A stretch of DNA of 64,000 nucleotides from Nocardioides piscis. Lineage in GTDB: Bacteria; Actinomycetota; Actinomycetes; Propionibacteriales; Nocardioidaceae. The translations under genes were made by a program, and so were the position numbers. Positions 45,431 to 59,303 of the stretch are shown here, piece by piece. Positions within the stretch are counted from its first letter, which is position 1, and every line of letters starts with the position of its first letter. Under the pieces are notes generated by a model. That model was given only the letters and a program-made list of their open reading frames with translations, did not search any database and was not told where the DNA came from. The stretch covers positions 3,597,001-3,661,000 of the forward strand of contig NZ_CP049866.1 in assembly GCF_011300215.1 (NCBI RefSeq), read 5' to 3'.

Positions 45431-46875
45431 ATGACGGCATCCATCAACGCCCGGCGAGTGGCCACTCTCGTGGGCCCGCTCGATGACGCCGACCGTCCGC
45501 TCTATCTCGACCTCGCGGAGAACCTCCGCCTGCTGATCGGTGAGGGCCGGATCCCGTCGGCCACCCGGCTGCCCAGCGAGCGCGAGCTGTCCTCCGCGCT
45601 CGGGGTCAGCCGGACCACTGTCACCCGCGCCTACACCGAGCTGCGCGAGCGCGAATACGTCGACTCGCGCCGCGGCTCCGGCACGGTGACCCGACTCCCG
45701 CTGCGGGCGCAGTCGGTGACCGACCGGGTCTTCGCCCCCTGGTCGCAGGACCCTGACGTCGTCGATCTCAACTGCGCGGCCCCGAGCGCCCCCGCCGGCG
45801 TGGCGGCGGCCTACGAGTCGGCGCTGGCCGACCTGGCGCCCTACCTCTCCAGCCACGGCTACTACCCCGCCGGCCTCACGCGGCTGCGCGAGGTGATCGC
45901 CGAGACCTATGTCGAGCGCGGGCTCGCGACCACGCCCGAGCAGATCATGGTGACCAGCGGAGCACTGGCAGGCGCGGCGGTGCTCGCCCAGGCGCTGACC
46001 TCGCCGGGCGACCGGGTCGTGGTGGAGGACCCGGTCTATCCCAACGCCACCCAGGCCCTCGGGCACCGCAGCGCCCGGCTCGTCCCGGCCCCGGTCGACC
46101 CGGACGGGTGGGACCTGCCGGCGACCGCGGCCATCGTCCGCCAGGCCGCCCCCGGCTGGCCTACCTCATCCCGGACTTCCAGAACCCGACCGGCCTCGTG
46201 ATGGCCGACGAGCAGCGAGCCGAGTATGCGGCTGCCCTGCGCAGTGCGCGCGTCACCCCGGTGGTGGACGAGGCCCACCAGCCGCTGGCCCTCGACGGGC
46301 AGGAGATGCCGGCGCCGTTCGCCGCGCACTCTCCCGCCGCGATCAGCATCGGCAGCGCGAGCAAGCAGTTCTGGGGCGGCCTGCGACTGGGCTGGCTGCG
46401 CGCGCCCGAGCCGATGATGCCGGCCCTGCTCCAGGCGCGCATGAGCCTCGACCTCGGAGCCCCGCTGCTCGAGCAGCTCGCCCTGGTCCACCTGATCGAG
46501 AACCGGCACGCCGTCTGGGCGGCCAACCGGGAACGGCTGCGTCGGCAGCGAGACGTCCTGCTCGACGCGCTCGAGCGAGAGCTCCCCAACTGGACCTTCC
46601 ACCGACCCACCGGCGGGCTGGCGGTGTGGTGCCGGCTGCCGGCGCCCCGGGCCAGCGCGTTGGTCGCCGACGCCGAACGGCTCGGCGTGATCGCCGCTGC
46701 CGGGCGGGTCTTCGCCGTCGAGGGTGGGCTGGAGCAGTTCGTCCGGCTGCCGTGGACGCGCCCCACCGACGAGCTCGAGCTCGCCGTGACCCGGCTGGCC
46801 CAGGCGTGGGCCCAGTCATCGGCCGGGCCTGGTTCGGCGGCCCGGGGGAACCCGGACCGCCTCACCGTGGCGTGA
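45431..46875 (+). pseudogene. yczR: MocR/GntR-family regulator with aminotransferase domain (YczR type), frameshifted
   Basis: From the ATG at 45431: GntR winged HTH (LRLLIGEGRIPSATRLPSER, LGVSRTTVTRAYTELRER, GSGTVTRLP) and a class I aminotransferase-like domain (GYYPAGLTRLREVIAETYVE, PVYPNATQALGHRSARLVP). The frame is lost at the C5 run 46149-46153; the other frame continues LAYLIPDFQNPTGLVMADEQ, the PLP Lys region SIGSASKQFWGGLRLGW, and the C-terminus to 46875. One added C gives RQAAPRLAYLIPDFQN, a full gene of about 481 aa. MocR proteins sense PLP-type ligands. Divergent from yczE. Confidence 0.88.
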
Positions 46876-46881
46876 GCTGCC

Positions 46882-48468
46882 TCAGACGAGGTTGACGGCG
46901 CGCACCGAGGCGGCGCTGATCGCTGCCTCGATCTCGGCCAGCGTGTCGGCGCCGATCGCGGAGTCGACCGACAGTGCGACGAGCGCCTCCCCGCCCGGCA
47001 CCTGGCGGGAGACCTGCATGCCGGCGATGTTGACGCTCGCGTCGCCCAGGATGTTGCCGACGGTGCCGACCATCCCGGGACGGTCGGCATAGGTGAAGAA
47101 CGCGAGGTGGTCGGTGGGCTCGATGTCGAGGTCGAAGCCGTTGACCTCGACGAGCCGCTCCTTCTGGTTGATCCCCACGAGCGTGCCACTGACCGAGACC
47201 TGGGCGCCGTCGGGCAGGGTGCCGCGGATGGTGATCAGGTTGCGGTGGTCGGGGCTCTCGCTGTCCGACACGAGGCGTACGGCGGTGCCCCGCTCGGCGG
47301 CGAGCAGGGGCGCGTTCACGTAGGAGACCTGGTCCTCGACGATGTCGGTGAAGACACCCTTGAGGGCCGCGAGCTCGAGCACCTTCACGTCGAACTCGGT
47401 GATCTCGCCGCGAACCTCGACGTCGATCGCGCTGGCCACGCCGCCCGCGAGGGCGGTGAACACGCGGCCGAGCTTCTCGGTGAGGGGGATGCCGGGCCGT
47501 ACGTCCTCGGCGATGACGCCGCCCTGGACGTTGACCGCGTCGGGGACCAGCTCACCCGAGAGCGCGAGCCGGACCGACTTCGCGACCGCGATGCCGGCCT
47601 TCTCCTGGGCCTCGTCGGTGGACGCACCGAGGTGGGGGGTGGCGACGACGTTCTCGAGCTCGAACAGCGGCGAGTCGGTGCACGGCTCGCTGGCGAAGAC
47701 GTCGAGGCCGGCCGCCGCGATCGAGCCGGTCTTGAGGGCGTCGAAGAGAGCCGTCTCGTCGACGATGCCGCCGCGCGCGGCGTTGACGAGCACCAGTGAC
47801 GTCTTGGCCGCCTCGAGCTGCTCGGCACCGATCAGGCCCACGGTCTCGGGGGTCTTGGGGAGGTGGACGCTCATGAAGTCGGCCTCGGCGAGGAGCGTGT
47901 CGAGGTCCACGAGCCGCACACCCATCTGTGCGGCGCGACCGGCCTGCACGTAGGGGTCGTAGGCGATGACGTTCATGCCGAACGCGCTCAGGCGCTGGGC
48001 GACGAGGACGCCGATGCGGCCGAGGCCGACGATCCCCACGGTCTTCTCGTAGAGCTCGATGCCGGTGTACTTGGAGCGCTTCCACTCACCGTTGCGCAGG
48101 CCTTCGTGGGCCGGGGAGATGTGGCGGGCGGCGGCCAGCATCAGCGCGACTGCCAGCTCGGCGGCGGAGACGATGTTGGAGGTCGGCGCGTTGACGACCA
48201 TGACACCGGCCTGGGTGGCCGCCTTGACGTCGACGTTGTCCAGGCCGACGCCGGCACGAGCGACGACCTTGAGCTGCTTGGCCGCGGCCAGGGCCTCGGC
48301 GTCGACCTTGGTGGCCGAGCGAACCAGGATGGCGTCGACGTCGACGATCGCAGGCAGCAGCTCTGCACGGTCGGCGCCGTTGCAGGTGCGGATCTCGAAA
48401 TCAGGACCGAGCGCCTCGACAGTGGCGGGGCTCAGTTCTTCGGCGATGAGTACGACGGGCTTGCTCAC
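46882..48468 (-). CDS. serA: D-3-phosphoglycerate dehydrogenase
   Basis: 528 aa, the long actinobacterial type: substrate/NAD domains with VGIVGLGRIGVLVAQRLSAFG, the catalytic Arg in NAARGGIVDE, His in VATPHLGASTDEAQEKAG, an intervening ASB domain (about 320-450), and a C-terminal ACT domain (LAFFTYADRPGMVGTVGNIL) for serine feedback. First committed step of serine synthesis. Convergent with yczR, 6 nt between stops. Confidence 0.97.
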   Translation of the reverse strand: MSKPVVLIAEELSPATVEALGPDFEIRTCNGADRAELLPAIVDVDAILVRSATKVDAEALAAAKQLKVVARAGVGLDNVDVKAATQAGVMVVNAPTSNIVSAAELAVALMLAAARHISPAHEGLRNGEWKRSKYTGIELYEKTVGIVGLGRIGVLVAQRLSAFGMNVIAYDPYVQAGRAAQMGVRLVDLDTLLAEADFMSVHLPKTPETVGLIGAEQLEAAKTSLVLVNAARGGIVDETALFDALKTGSIAAAGLDVFASEPCTDSPLFELENVVATPHLGASTDEAQEKAGIAVAKSVRLALSGELVPDAVNVQGGVIAEDVRPGIPLTEKLGRVFTALAGGVASAIDVEVRGEITEFDVKVLELAALKGVFTDIVEDQVSYVNAPLLAAERGTAVRLVSDSESPDHRNLITIRGTLPDGAQVSVSGTLVGINQKERLVEVNGFDLDIEPTDHLAFFTYADRPGMVGTVGNILGDASVNIAGMQVSRQVPGGEALVALSVDSAIGADTLAEIEAAISAASVRAVNLV

Positions 48469-48556
48469 AGCGGAGTCCTCGATGGTGGCTCGATGATGGG
48501 CGTTCGGGCGAGGTCTGCACGACGCTGTGCGGCCCCGATCCTACAAGGTGAGGCGG

Positions 48557-49261
48557 TCAGACCGCGCAACCGTCCGGACCGCAGGCCTCACCGGTCGCGA
48601 CCATCTCCACGACCGGGTGCGACTCCGACCACGCACGTTCGAGCACCTGTCCGAACGCCTGGGCGGGCTGGGCGCCGGAGACGCCGAACTTGCTGTCCAC
48701 CACCACGAACGGGACCCCCGTCGCGCCATACGCCTGCGCCTGCTCGATGTCGGCCCAGACCTCGTCGGCGTGCTCGCTGCTCCCAAGCACCCGGTCGACC
48801 GACTCCTCGTCGAGGCCCGCGGCAGTGACGATCGCCCGCAGCTCCGCGTGGTCGGCGACGTTGCGGGCGTCGATGAAGTATGCCGCCAGCAGCGCCTCCT
48901 TCACCCGCCCCTGGAACTGCGGCCCGCCCTGGCTCAGGGCCAGGTGGAGCAGCCGGTGGGCGTCCAGCGTCCCGACCCGCTTCGACTCGTGGTGGCGCCA
49001 GAGCATCCCCTCCTCGGCTGCCGCGGCCTCGACCCGGTCGATCATCGTCCGGCCGGCGGCCGACCCACCGCCATACTTGCGGCCGAGGGCCTCGGCGACC
49101 GTCTCGACCGGCGTCGTCGGAGCACCGGGGTCGAGCATGAAGGAGTGCCAGACCACCTCGACCTCGGCTGAGTGCTCGAAGTCGCGCAGGGCGCTCTCGA
49201 GGCGCCGCTTGCCGATGTAGCACCACGGGCAGACCACGTCGGACCAGATGTCGATGCGCAT
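48557..49261 (-). CDS. DsbA-family FrnE-like oxidoreductase
   Basis: 234 aa. Thioredoxin-like fold with active-site CPWC in SDVVCPWCYIGKRRLE, and the cis-Pro region GVPFVVVDSKFGVSGAQPAQ. It belongs to the FrnE/2-hydroxychromene-2-carboxylate isomerase-like branch. A C-terminal CGPDGC pair is an extra cysteine motif. No signal peptide, so it is probably cytosolic. It lies upstream of serA in the same direction, separated by 88 nt. Confidence 0.9.
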   Translation of the reverse strand: MRIDIWSDVVCPWCYIGKRRLESALRDFEHSAEVEVVWHSFMLDPGAPTTPVETVAEALGRKYGGGSAAGRTMIDRVEAAAAEEGMLWRHHESKRVGTLDAHRLLHLALSQGGPQFQGRVKEALLAAYFIDARNVADHAELRAIVTAAGLDEESVDRVLGSSEHADEVWADIEQAQAYGATGVPFVVVDSKFGVSGAQPAQAFGQVLERAWSESHPVVEMVATGEACGPDGCAV

Positions 49262-49278
49262 GTCTGCCGCAACCGCGG

Positions 49279-49941
49279 TCAGCGAGCGGATGTTCCCGCG
49301 ACCGCCTCTGCGACGGGGACGTCACCGGCGACGAGGTTCCACTGGGTGCCGATGCCCGCTCCCGTGTCGAGCACCTCGGCCAGGACCGCTGCGACGTCGG
49401 CGCGTGGGACCTCGGCCCGTTGGACGTCCTCGCCGAGCTCCACCAGCCCGGTGCCGTCGTCGTCGGTCAGCAGGCCGGGCCGGATGATCGTCCAGTCGAG
49501 CCCGCTGGCGCGCAGGGCCTTGTCAGCGTCCCGCTTCGCCTCGACGTAGGCCCGCCACACCGGCCCGGCGTCGCCGGGGACCGGCTCGTCGACGTTGATG
49601 GCCGAGACCTGCACGAACCGGCTGATGCCCGCCAGCCGGGCGCCCTGGATCGACTTGAGCGATCCCTCGAGGTCGACCGTCCGCTTGCGCTCGATGTTGC
49701 CGTCGGGTCCCCCGCCGGCAGCGAAGACGACGGCGTGCGAATCCTCGAAGGCGGCGGCGAAGTCGTGGGCGGTGGCCTTCTCGATGTCGAGCAGCCGGAC
49801 GGCCGCCCCGAGCGCCTCCAGGCGGTTGCGATGGGACTCCGAGCGGACGAGGGCGACCGGGGTGTGCCCCCGCGCCACCAGGAGCGGGTGCAGCAGTCGG
49901 GCGATCTGTCCGTTTCCTCCGACGATGGCAACGGTGCTCAT
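49279..49941 (-). CDS. NAD(P)-binding atypical SDR-family protein
   Basis: 220 aa from the ATG at 49941. Rossmann loop TVAIVGGNGQIARLLHPLL (GGNGxI), AVVFAAGGGPDGN, and YVEAKRDADKALRASGLDWT with IIRPGLL mark the NmrA/YwnB-like SDR group. Longer in-frame readings upstream lack family character. It may be a redox sensor or isomerase; the substrate is unknown. It is 17 nt upstream of the FrnE-like gene. Confidence 0.88.
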   Translation of the reverse strand: MSTVAIVGGNGQIARLLHPLLVARGHTPVALVRSESHRNRLEALGAAVRLLDIEKATAHDFAAAFEDSHAVVFAAGGGPDGNIERKRTVDLEGSLKSIQGARLAGISRFVQVSAINVDEPVPGDAGPVWRAYVEAKRDADKALRASGLDWTIIRPGLLTDDDGTGLVELGEDVQRAEVPRADVAAVLAEVLDTGAGIGTQWNLVAGDVPVAEAVAGTSAR

Positions 49942-50098
49942 GCCCGCCACCTTGCCACGGTGCTCCGAACGACGCCGTCGCGCCGGACGGGTCAGGGTCA
50001 TCCGCGATCCGGGCTCAGGGTGCGGCGGGGGTCGGTTGGGGGCGGCGGGGGGTGTCGTCCCCGATGTGCGGGAGCGGGCGCGACGCGAGGGTTGACCC

Positions 50099-50994
<896 letters not shown>

Positions 50995-50998
<4 letters not shown>

Positions 50999-51816
50999 CT
51001 GCCACCGTCGTCTCCCCCGAGACCCCCGTCACCCCCGCCACCCCCGCCACACGGCGCAGCGTGACACCGATCCCCCTGGTCCGACTGGTCAAGGTCGAGC
51101 TGCGCAAGATGTTCAACACCCGATCCGGCTTCTGGATGTTGGTCAGCATCGGGGTCCTGTCGGTCATGGCGACCGTCGCGGTGCTCATCTTCGCCCCGGA
51201 GGAGGAGATCACCTACCGCCAGTTCGCGACCGCGTTCGGGTTCCCGATGTCGATCATCCTGCCGATGATCGCCATCCTCGGCGTCACCAGCGAGTGGAGC
51301 CAGCGCAGCGGCCTGACCACCTTCGCCCTAGTTCCGAGCCGTAGCCGGGTGGTCGGCGCCAAGGCACTCGCGACCCTCGTGGTCGGGATCGTCTCCATGC
51401 TGGCCGCCTTCGCCATCGGCGTCGTCGGCAACGTCGGCGGCTCGGCCCTGCTGGGCGTCGAGACCCGCTGGGACGTCTCGCTGGCACACGCCGGACAGAT
51501 CATGCTCGGCAACCTCGTCGGCATGGCCATCGGCTTCACGCTCGGCGTCGTGCTGCGCAGCTCGGCCGCCGCCATCGTCGGCTACTTCGTGGTCTCGCTG
51601 GTGCTGCCCGGCATCTTGATGCTGCTCGCCGGAGTGCGCGACTGGTTCGCCGACCTCCAGCCCTGGATCGACTGGAACTACACCCAGGTCGGACTCTTCG
51701 ACGGCGTCACGGACACGGGGCGGGAGTGGGCCATGCTCGGCTCGACCACGGCCATCTGGATCGTGCTCCCCCTCCTCGTCGGGCTGCTGTTCCTGCGACG
51801 CGCCGAGGTGAAGTGA
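50995..51816 (+). CDS. ABC transporter permease (ABC-2 type)
   Basis: 273 aa with a cytosolic N-terminus (PLVRLVKVELRKMFNTRSGF, typical ABC-2 coupling segment) and six hydrophobic spans. Partner of the ATPase before it, with a 4-nt overlap. A large hairpin follows the stop and separates it from the convergent ilvC. Confidence 0.92.
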
Positions 51817-51833
51817 GCCTGCGTCCCTCCACG

Positions 51834-51890
51834 CAACTGGCGGCGGCCGACAGCTCTCCCGAGCGGGAGGGTGTCGGCCGCCGCCAGTTG
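51834..51890. terminator. 19-bp bidirectional terminator between the ABC operon and ilvC
   Basis: Perfect 19-bp stem (51834-51852 with 51872-51890) around a 19-nt loop that itself holds CTCCC-GAGC-GGGAG. It lies between two convergent operons. No T-tract, but the stem is very strong. Confidence 0.75.
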
Positions 51891-51922
51891 GGCGTGCGGG
51901 GTGGCGCAGTCAGCGAGCGGCC

Positions 51923-55325
<3,403 letters not shown>

Positions 55326-55353
55326 CGTCAAACCTTTGGTCGTGTGTGGCAAC

Positions 55354-55386
55354 AAAAAACCCCTCGGCCCGGCGGGCAACGAGGGG
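55354..55386 (-). terminator. Attenuator terminator upstream of ilvB
   Basis: On the minus strand CGAGGGG/CCCCTCG arms (55380-55386 and 55360-55366) around a loop containing GCCC-GGCGGGC are followed by six T (55359-55354), 28 nt before the ilvB ATG and 30 nt after the leader peptide stop. Confidence 0.88.
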
Positions 55387-55416
55387 AGGACGCGGGAGCG
55401 GTCGAGGTCGAGGACC

Positions 55417-55458
55417 TCAGCTCACGCGTCGCGTGCGTACGATAATGAGAGTGCGCAT
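55417..55458 (-). CDS. ilvB leader peptide ([13 protein letters not shown])
   Basis: 13-codon frame from the ATG at 55458: [13 protein letters not shown], then TGA. The consecutive Leu-Ile-Ile-Val codons are the control codons for all three branched-chain amino acids, as in known actinobacterial ilvB leaders. When these charged tRNAs run short a ribosome would stall here and allow readthrough of the terminator at 55354-55386. Confidence 0.85.
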   Translation of the reverse strand: MRTLIIVRTRRVS

Positions 55459-55565
55459 GCGCCTACGGTCGCCGTCGGGGGGTTCCGACGTCAACCTACT
55501 CTGCCACTCGTCCCAACATCTGGTACGGCGGTCCCAGCATGTGGCGTCCGTGACGCCCCTCACGC

Positions 55566-56237
55566 TCAGTCCCGGCCCGCCACCGTGCACACGCACGAGC
55601 GGTTCCCCTCGGGGTCCGCGAGCACCCAGTAGGACGGTGCGGCGGCATCGCTGACCAGCGTCCCGCCGGCCGCGAGCGCTGCTCGGACCCGGGGTTCCCC
55701 CTCGTCGAGCGGCACCCACACGTCGAAGTGCCAGCGCTGCTCGACCTCGGTGGCCGGCAGCTCCGGGCCACCCGCGCCGGACTCCTGCCACCACAGGGTC
55801 GGGACCTGCCCGCTGGGGTCGACCGTCTCGCCGTTCTCGACCTCGCCGCCGAGCAGGGCTGCATAGAACGGCGCGTGGCGATCACCCACATCGGTGTCGA
55901 GCCCGATCTCGAGCTGCGTCAGACCTCCCGGGTCCGCCTCGATGCCCAGCTCCGCCGCCTCGGCGCTGATCTGCCGAGCCAGGGCGATGTCGCGCGAGGT
56001 GATGCCGCCGACGTCGTGGCTCGAGAGCGTGACCAGGACCTCGGGATAGGTGAGCGTGAGGTCGGGGTGATGGTCTGCCGCCTCGGCCAGCGCGCCGATC
56101 CGCTCCACCAGTCGCAGGCCGGTGGCGAAGTCTCCCGTCCGGAACCGGGTCTTGATGGTTCCCAGGACCTGACGCCAGTCGTGGATGCCGGCGTCGAGCA
56201 CGTCGCGGTGGGTCAGCTTGTCCTTGGAGCCGCTCAT
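55566..56237 (-). CDS. Pterin-4a-carbinolamine dehydratase domain fused to a VOC domain
   Basis: 223 aa from the ATG at 56237. Residues 5-105 are PCD-like: HDWRQVLGTIKTRFRTGDFATG, with the active-site LAEAADHHPDLTLTYPEVLVTLSSHDVGGIT. Residues 110-220 are a VOC/glyoxalase-like domain (EIGLDTDVGDRHAPFYAALLG, RWHFDVWVPLDEGEPRVRAAL, YWVLADPEGNRSCVCTV). PCD recycles tetrahydropterin; the VOC half has no known partner reaction here. Such PCD-VOC proteins occur in actinobacteria. Divergent from the DUF6973-like gene. Confidence 0.85.
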   Translation of the reverse strand: MSGSKDKLTHRDVLDAGIHDWRQVLGTIKTRFRTGDFATGLRLVERIGALAEAADHHPDLTLTYPEVLVTLSSHDVGGITSRDIALARQISAEAAELGIEADPGGLTQLEIGLDTDVGDRHAPFYAALLGGEVENGETVDPSGQVPTLWWQESGAGGPELPATEVEQRWHFDVWVPLDEGEPRVRAALAAGGTLVSDAAAPSYWVLADPEGNRSCVCTVAGRD

Positions 56238-56277
56238 GGGTGACACCTTGTCACTGCTTTCTGGCACGGTGAACCCC

Positions 56278-56742
56278 ATGCCGTCACCCTTCGAGTCACT
56301 GCCAGCCTCTCTCAAGAAGGTCGCCCAGGCCGTCGTCGGCGCCCCCAACGTCTTCCACGCCGCTCGGGACGCGGGCGCGAGCGCCTCGGCGGCGGCCGAC
56401 GTGATGGCGGCGTCCGCGGCCGCCGTACAGATCGCCTCGTCCGCCACCGACGGCACACCCGGCCTGCAGAACGCCGTGCGCCACTTCATCTGGCAGGCCT
56501 ACATCGCCGGCCGTCATGGCGTCGCAGTGGCTCAGGCGGTCGCCGACGCGCACGAGGCCGGACGCGACACTCCCCACGACACCCGCATCGACCAGCACAA
56601 CAACGAGGTCGGTCGTGCGTACGGCGCTGCCAACTCGGCGACCATCGGCCGCGGGTCGATCACCGACGCGCTGCAGGCGCTGGTGCCGGTGGCAAAGGAG
56701 AAGTGGGCCAGCGACGAGCTGATCTGGGTCAAGCCACGCTGA
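56278..56742 (+). CDS. DUF6973-like protein
   Basis: 154 aa from the ATG at 56278. The conserved part LQNAVRHFIWQAYIAGRHGV with AVADAHEAG and IDQHNNEVGRAYGAANSATI carries the His/Glu/Asn signatures I associate with DUF6973, an enzyme-like domain found alone or as a toxin C-terminus. No signal peptide is clear. As a single-domain protein without toxin N-terminal regions or immunity gene, a housekeeping role is as likely as a toxin one. Confidence 0.65.
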   Translation: MPSPFESLPASLKKVAQAVVGAPNVFHAARDAGASASAAADVMAASAAAVQIASSATDGTPGLQNAVRHFIWQAYIAGRHGVAVAQAVADAHEAGRDTPHDTRIDQHNNEVGRAYGAANSATIGRGSITDALQALVPVAKEKWASDELIWVKPR

Positions 56743-56894
56743 CACTGCGTCCTACTACCGCGTAGGAAGTTTTATACCTCGTAAACGCCCGCCCTCGCCA
56801 CCTCCCTGCGGGTCTGCCCCTGCCTCGAACACCGGCCTAGCGTCCGAAGGAGGGTGTGTCTTAGGGAGGCGCCCACAACCGAGGGAGTAGAAGC

Positions 56895-57521
56895 ATGTTC
56901 CACAACATCCGAAATGTGGGTGCCACCTTCATCGTGGCGATCGCCATGGCGGTGGGCTTGTCCGCCGTCAGCCTGGCGCCCGCCACGGCGGCCAAGGGCG
57001 GCAACTGGACCGAGGTTGCCAGCAGCGTCGAGGGCGCGATGAAGAGCAAGATCGTGGGCGAGACCTCGCGCGGCGAGGCAGTCACCGGTTCCTTCACCCC
57101 CACGCGGTTCGTCCAGCGCAACGGGCTCCTGTGGGCCAAGGGCGTCTTCAAGGGCCAGTTCGAGACCGCCTCGGGCAACGTCAAGAAGTTCAAGGCTGAG
57201 CGCAAGATCCTGGTCAGCCGCGCCAACGCCGACGCGTTGACCGCCCGAGCAGCCACCGGAGCGGCGGCGTGCGAGGTCCTTCGCCTGGTGCTCGGTCCGC
57301 TCGATCTCAACCTGCTCGGCCTGGTGATCCACCTCGACCGGGTCGTGCTCGACATCACCGCTGTCCCGGGTGCCGGGAACCTCCTGGGCAACCTGCTCTG
57401 CGCCGTGGCCGGACTGCTCGACCAGGGCGGCCTGCTGAGCAACCTGCTCGGCCAGCTCCGGACCCTCCTCAACCAGATCCTCGGCTCGCTGGGGCTGGGT
57501 CAGGTCGGCCTGCCCCTCTGA
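56895..57521 (+). CDS. Secreted protein of unknown function
   Basis: 208 aa. Sec signal peptide (FIVAIAMAVGLSAVSLAPATAA, cleavage near residue 33) and mature protein: a beta-rich part up to about residue 115 (TGSFTPTRFVQRNGLLWAKG) then a hydrophobic, Leu/Gly-rich C-terminal part (LDLNLLGLVIHLDRVVLDIT, GAGNLLGNLLCAVAGLLDQG, GLLSNLLGQLRTLLNQILGS) with two cysteines that may pair. Similar proteins are common and usually uncharacterised in actinobacteria. GAGGGAG precedes the ATG. The 152 nt upstream include TATACCT-like and T-rich bases consistent with a promoter. Confidence 0.82.
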   Translation: MFHNIRNVGATFIVAIAMAVGLSAVSLAPATAAKGGNWTEVASSVEGAMKSKIVGETSRGEAVTGSFTPTRFVQRNGLLWAKGVFKGQFETASGNVKKFKAERKILVSRANADALTARAATGAAACEVLRLVLGPLDLNLLGLVIHLDRVVLDITAVPGAGNLLGNLLCAVAGLLDQGGLLSNLLGQLRTLLNQILGSLGLGQVGLPL

Positions 57522-57573
57522 CCAGGAGCAGCAACCACGCCACACCCACCAGGACGCAGGTCCGCCAAGGTCG

Positions 57574-59259
57574 TCAGCCGCACACAGCCCCGTGGGCTGC
57601 GGACTGCACGACCTTGGCGTACTTGCCGAGCACGCCGCGGGTGTACTTCGGTGGGTTCGGCTCCCAGCCGACCTTGCGCTCGTCGAGGTCGTCGATCCGG
57701 ACGTCGAGGGTTCGGTTCGCGACGTCGAGGGTGATCTCGTCGCCGTCCCGCACGAAGGCGATGGGACCGCCGTCGACGGCCTCGGGCGCGATGTGGCCGA
57801 CACAGAGCCCGGTCGTGCCACCGGAGAACCGGCCGTCGGTGATGAGCAGGACGTCCTTGCCGAGGCCAGCGCCCTTGATCGCGCCGGTGATGGCCAGCAT
57901 CTCGCGCATCCCCGGCCCACCCTTGGGTCCTTCGTAGCGGATGACGACGACGTCGCGCGGCTTGATCTCGCCGGCTGCCAGCGCATCGAGCGCCTTCCGC
58001 TCGCCGTCGAAGACCCGCGCCGTACCGGTGAAGGTCGTGTCGTCGAAGCCCGCGCTCTTGACCACGGCTCCCTCCGGCGCGAGCGAACCGTGCAGGATCG
58101 CGAGCCCGCCGCTGGCGTGGATCGGGCGGTCGAGCTTGCGCAGGACCTCTCCGTCGAGGTGCTGCGGGTTGAGCGCCTCGAGGTTCTCGGCCATCGTCTT
58201 GCCGGTGACGGTGAGGGTGTCACCGTGCATCAGTCCCGCGTCGAGCAACGCCTTCATCACGACCGGGATGCCACCGATCTTGTCGACGTCGTTCATCACG
58301 AAGCGACCGAAGGGCTTGAGGTCACCGATGTGCGGCACCTTGTCGCCGATCCGGTTGAAGTCCTCGAGCCTCAGGTCGACCTCGGCCTCGCGCGCGATGG
58401 CGAGGAGGTGGAGCACTGCGTTGGTCGAACCGCCGAGCGCCATCACCACCGCGATGGCGTTCTCGAAGGCGGGCTTGGTCATGATCTGACGTGCCGTGAT
58501 CCCCTGACGCAGCATCTCCACCACGGCTTCGCCCGAGCGGTGCGCGAACCCGTCGCGACGCCGGTCGACGGCTGGCGGTGCGGCGCTGCCCGGCAGGCTC
58601 ATCCCGAGCGCCTCGGCGACGCTGGCCATCGTGTTTGCGGTGTACATGCCGCCGCACGCACCCTCCCCGGGGCAGATGGCCTTCTCGATCCGGGTGACCT
58701 CGGCCTCGGTGATGCGGCCGGCCAGGCAAGCCCCGACGGCCTCGAAAGCATCGATGATCGTGACGTCGTTGCCGTCGACCTGACCCGGCATGGTGCTTCC
58801 CGCATAGAGGAAGACACTCGCCAGGTCGAGGCGCGCTGCGGCCATCAGCATCCCGGGCAGGCTCTTGTCGCACCCTGCCAGCAGGACGCTGCCGTCGAGC
58901 CGCTCGGCCATCATCACCGTCTCGACCGAGTCCGCAATGACCTCCCGGCTGACGAGACTGAAGTGCATGCCCTCGTGACCCATCGAGATGCCGTCCGAGA
59001 CCGAGATCGTCCCGAACTCGAGGGGGTAGCCGCCGCCCGCGTGCACGCCGTTCTTGACCGCCTTCGCCAGTCGGTCGAGGCTCAGGTTGCAGGGCGTGAT
59101 CTCGTTCCAGCTCGAGGCAACCCCGATCTGCGGCTTCTCCCAGTCCTCGTCGCCCATCCCGACAGCGCGGAGCATGCCCCGCGCCGCAGCGCGCTCAATG
59201 CCGTCGGTGACGTCGCGGGAACGGGGCTTCAGGTCCGGCCGGTCTGCGGTGGGGCTCAT
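57574..59259 (-). CDS. ilvD: Dihydroxy-acid dehydratase
   Basis: 561 aa from the ATG at 59259. Iron-sulfur enzyme of Val/Leu/Ile synthesis: cluster cysteines in [28 protein letters not shown] and [20 protein letters not shown], plus the C-terminal [20 protein letters not shown]. Stands alone, not in the ilvBNC operon. An earlier in-frame start lacks conservation. Confidence 0.97.
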   Translation of the reverse strand: MSPTADRPDLKPRSRDVTDGIERAAARGMLRAVGMGDEDWEKPQIGVASSWNEITPCNLSLDRLAKAVKNGVHAGGGYPLEFGTISVSDGISMGHEGMHFSLVSREVIADSVETVMMAERLDGSVLLAGCDKSLPGMLMAAARLDLASVFLYAGSTMPGQVDGNDVTIIDAFEAVGACLAGRITEAEVTRIEKAICPGEGACGGMYTANTMASVAEALGMSLPGSAAPPAVDRRRDGFAHRSGEAVVEMLRQGITARQIMTKPAFENAIAVVMALGGSTNAVLHLLAIAREAEVDLRLEDFNRIGDKVPHIGDLKPFGRFVMNDVDKIGGIPVVMKALLDAGLMHGDTLTVTGKTMAENLEALNPQHLDGEVLRKLDRPIHASGGLAILHGSLAPEGAVVKSAGFDDTTFTGTARVFDGERKALDALAAGEIKPRDVVVIRYEGPKGGPGMREMLAITGAIKGAGLGKDVLLITDGRFSGGTTGLCVGHIAPEAVDGGPIAFVRDGDEITLDVANRTLDVRIDDLDERKVGWEPNPPKYTRGVLGKYAKVVQSAAHGAVCG

Positions 59260-59303
59260 GACGTGAAGGCTACTTGCGACTCCGCTCCCGGCGGCACGGC
59301 GTC

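Noticed and set aside
56278..56742. Toxin-immunity locus
   Set aside because: The DUF6973-like protein has no delivery domain and the flanking genes do not look like an immunity protein.
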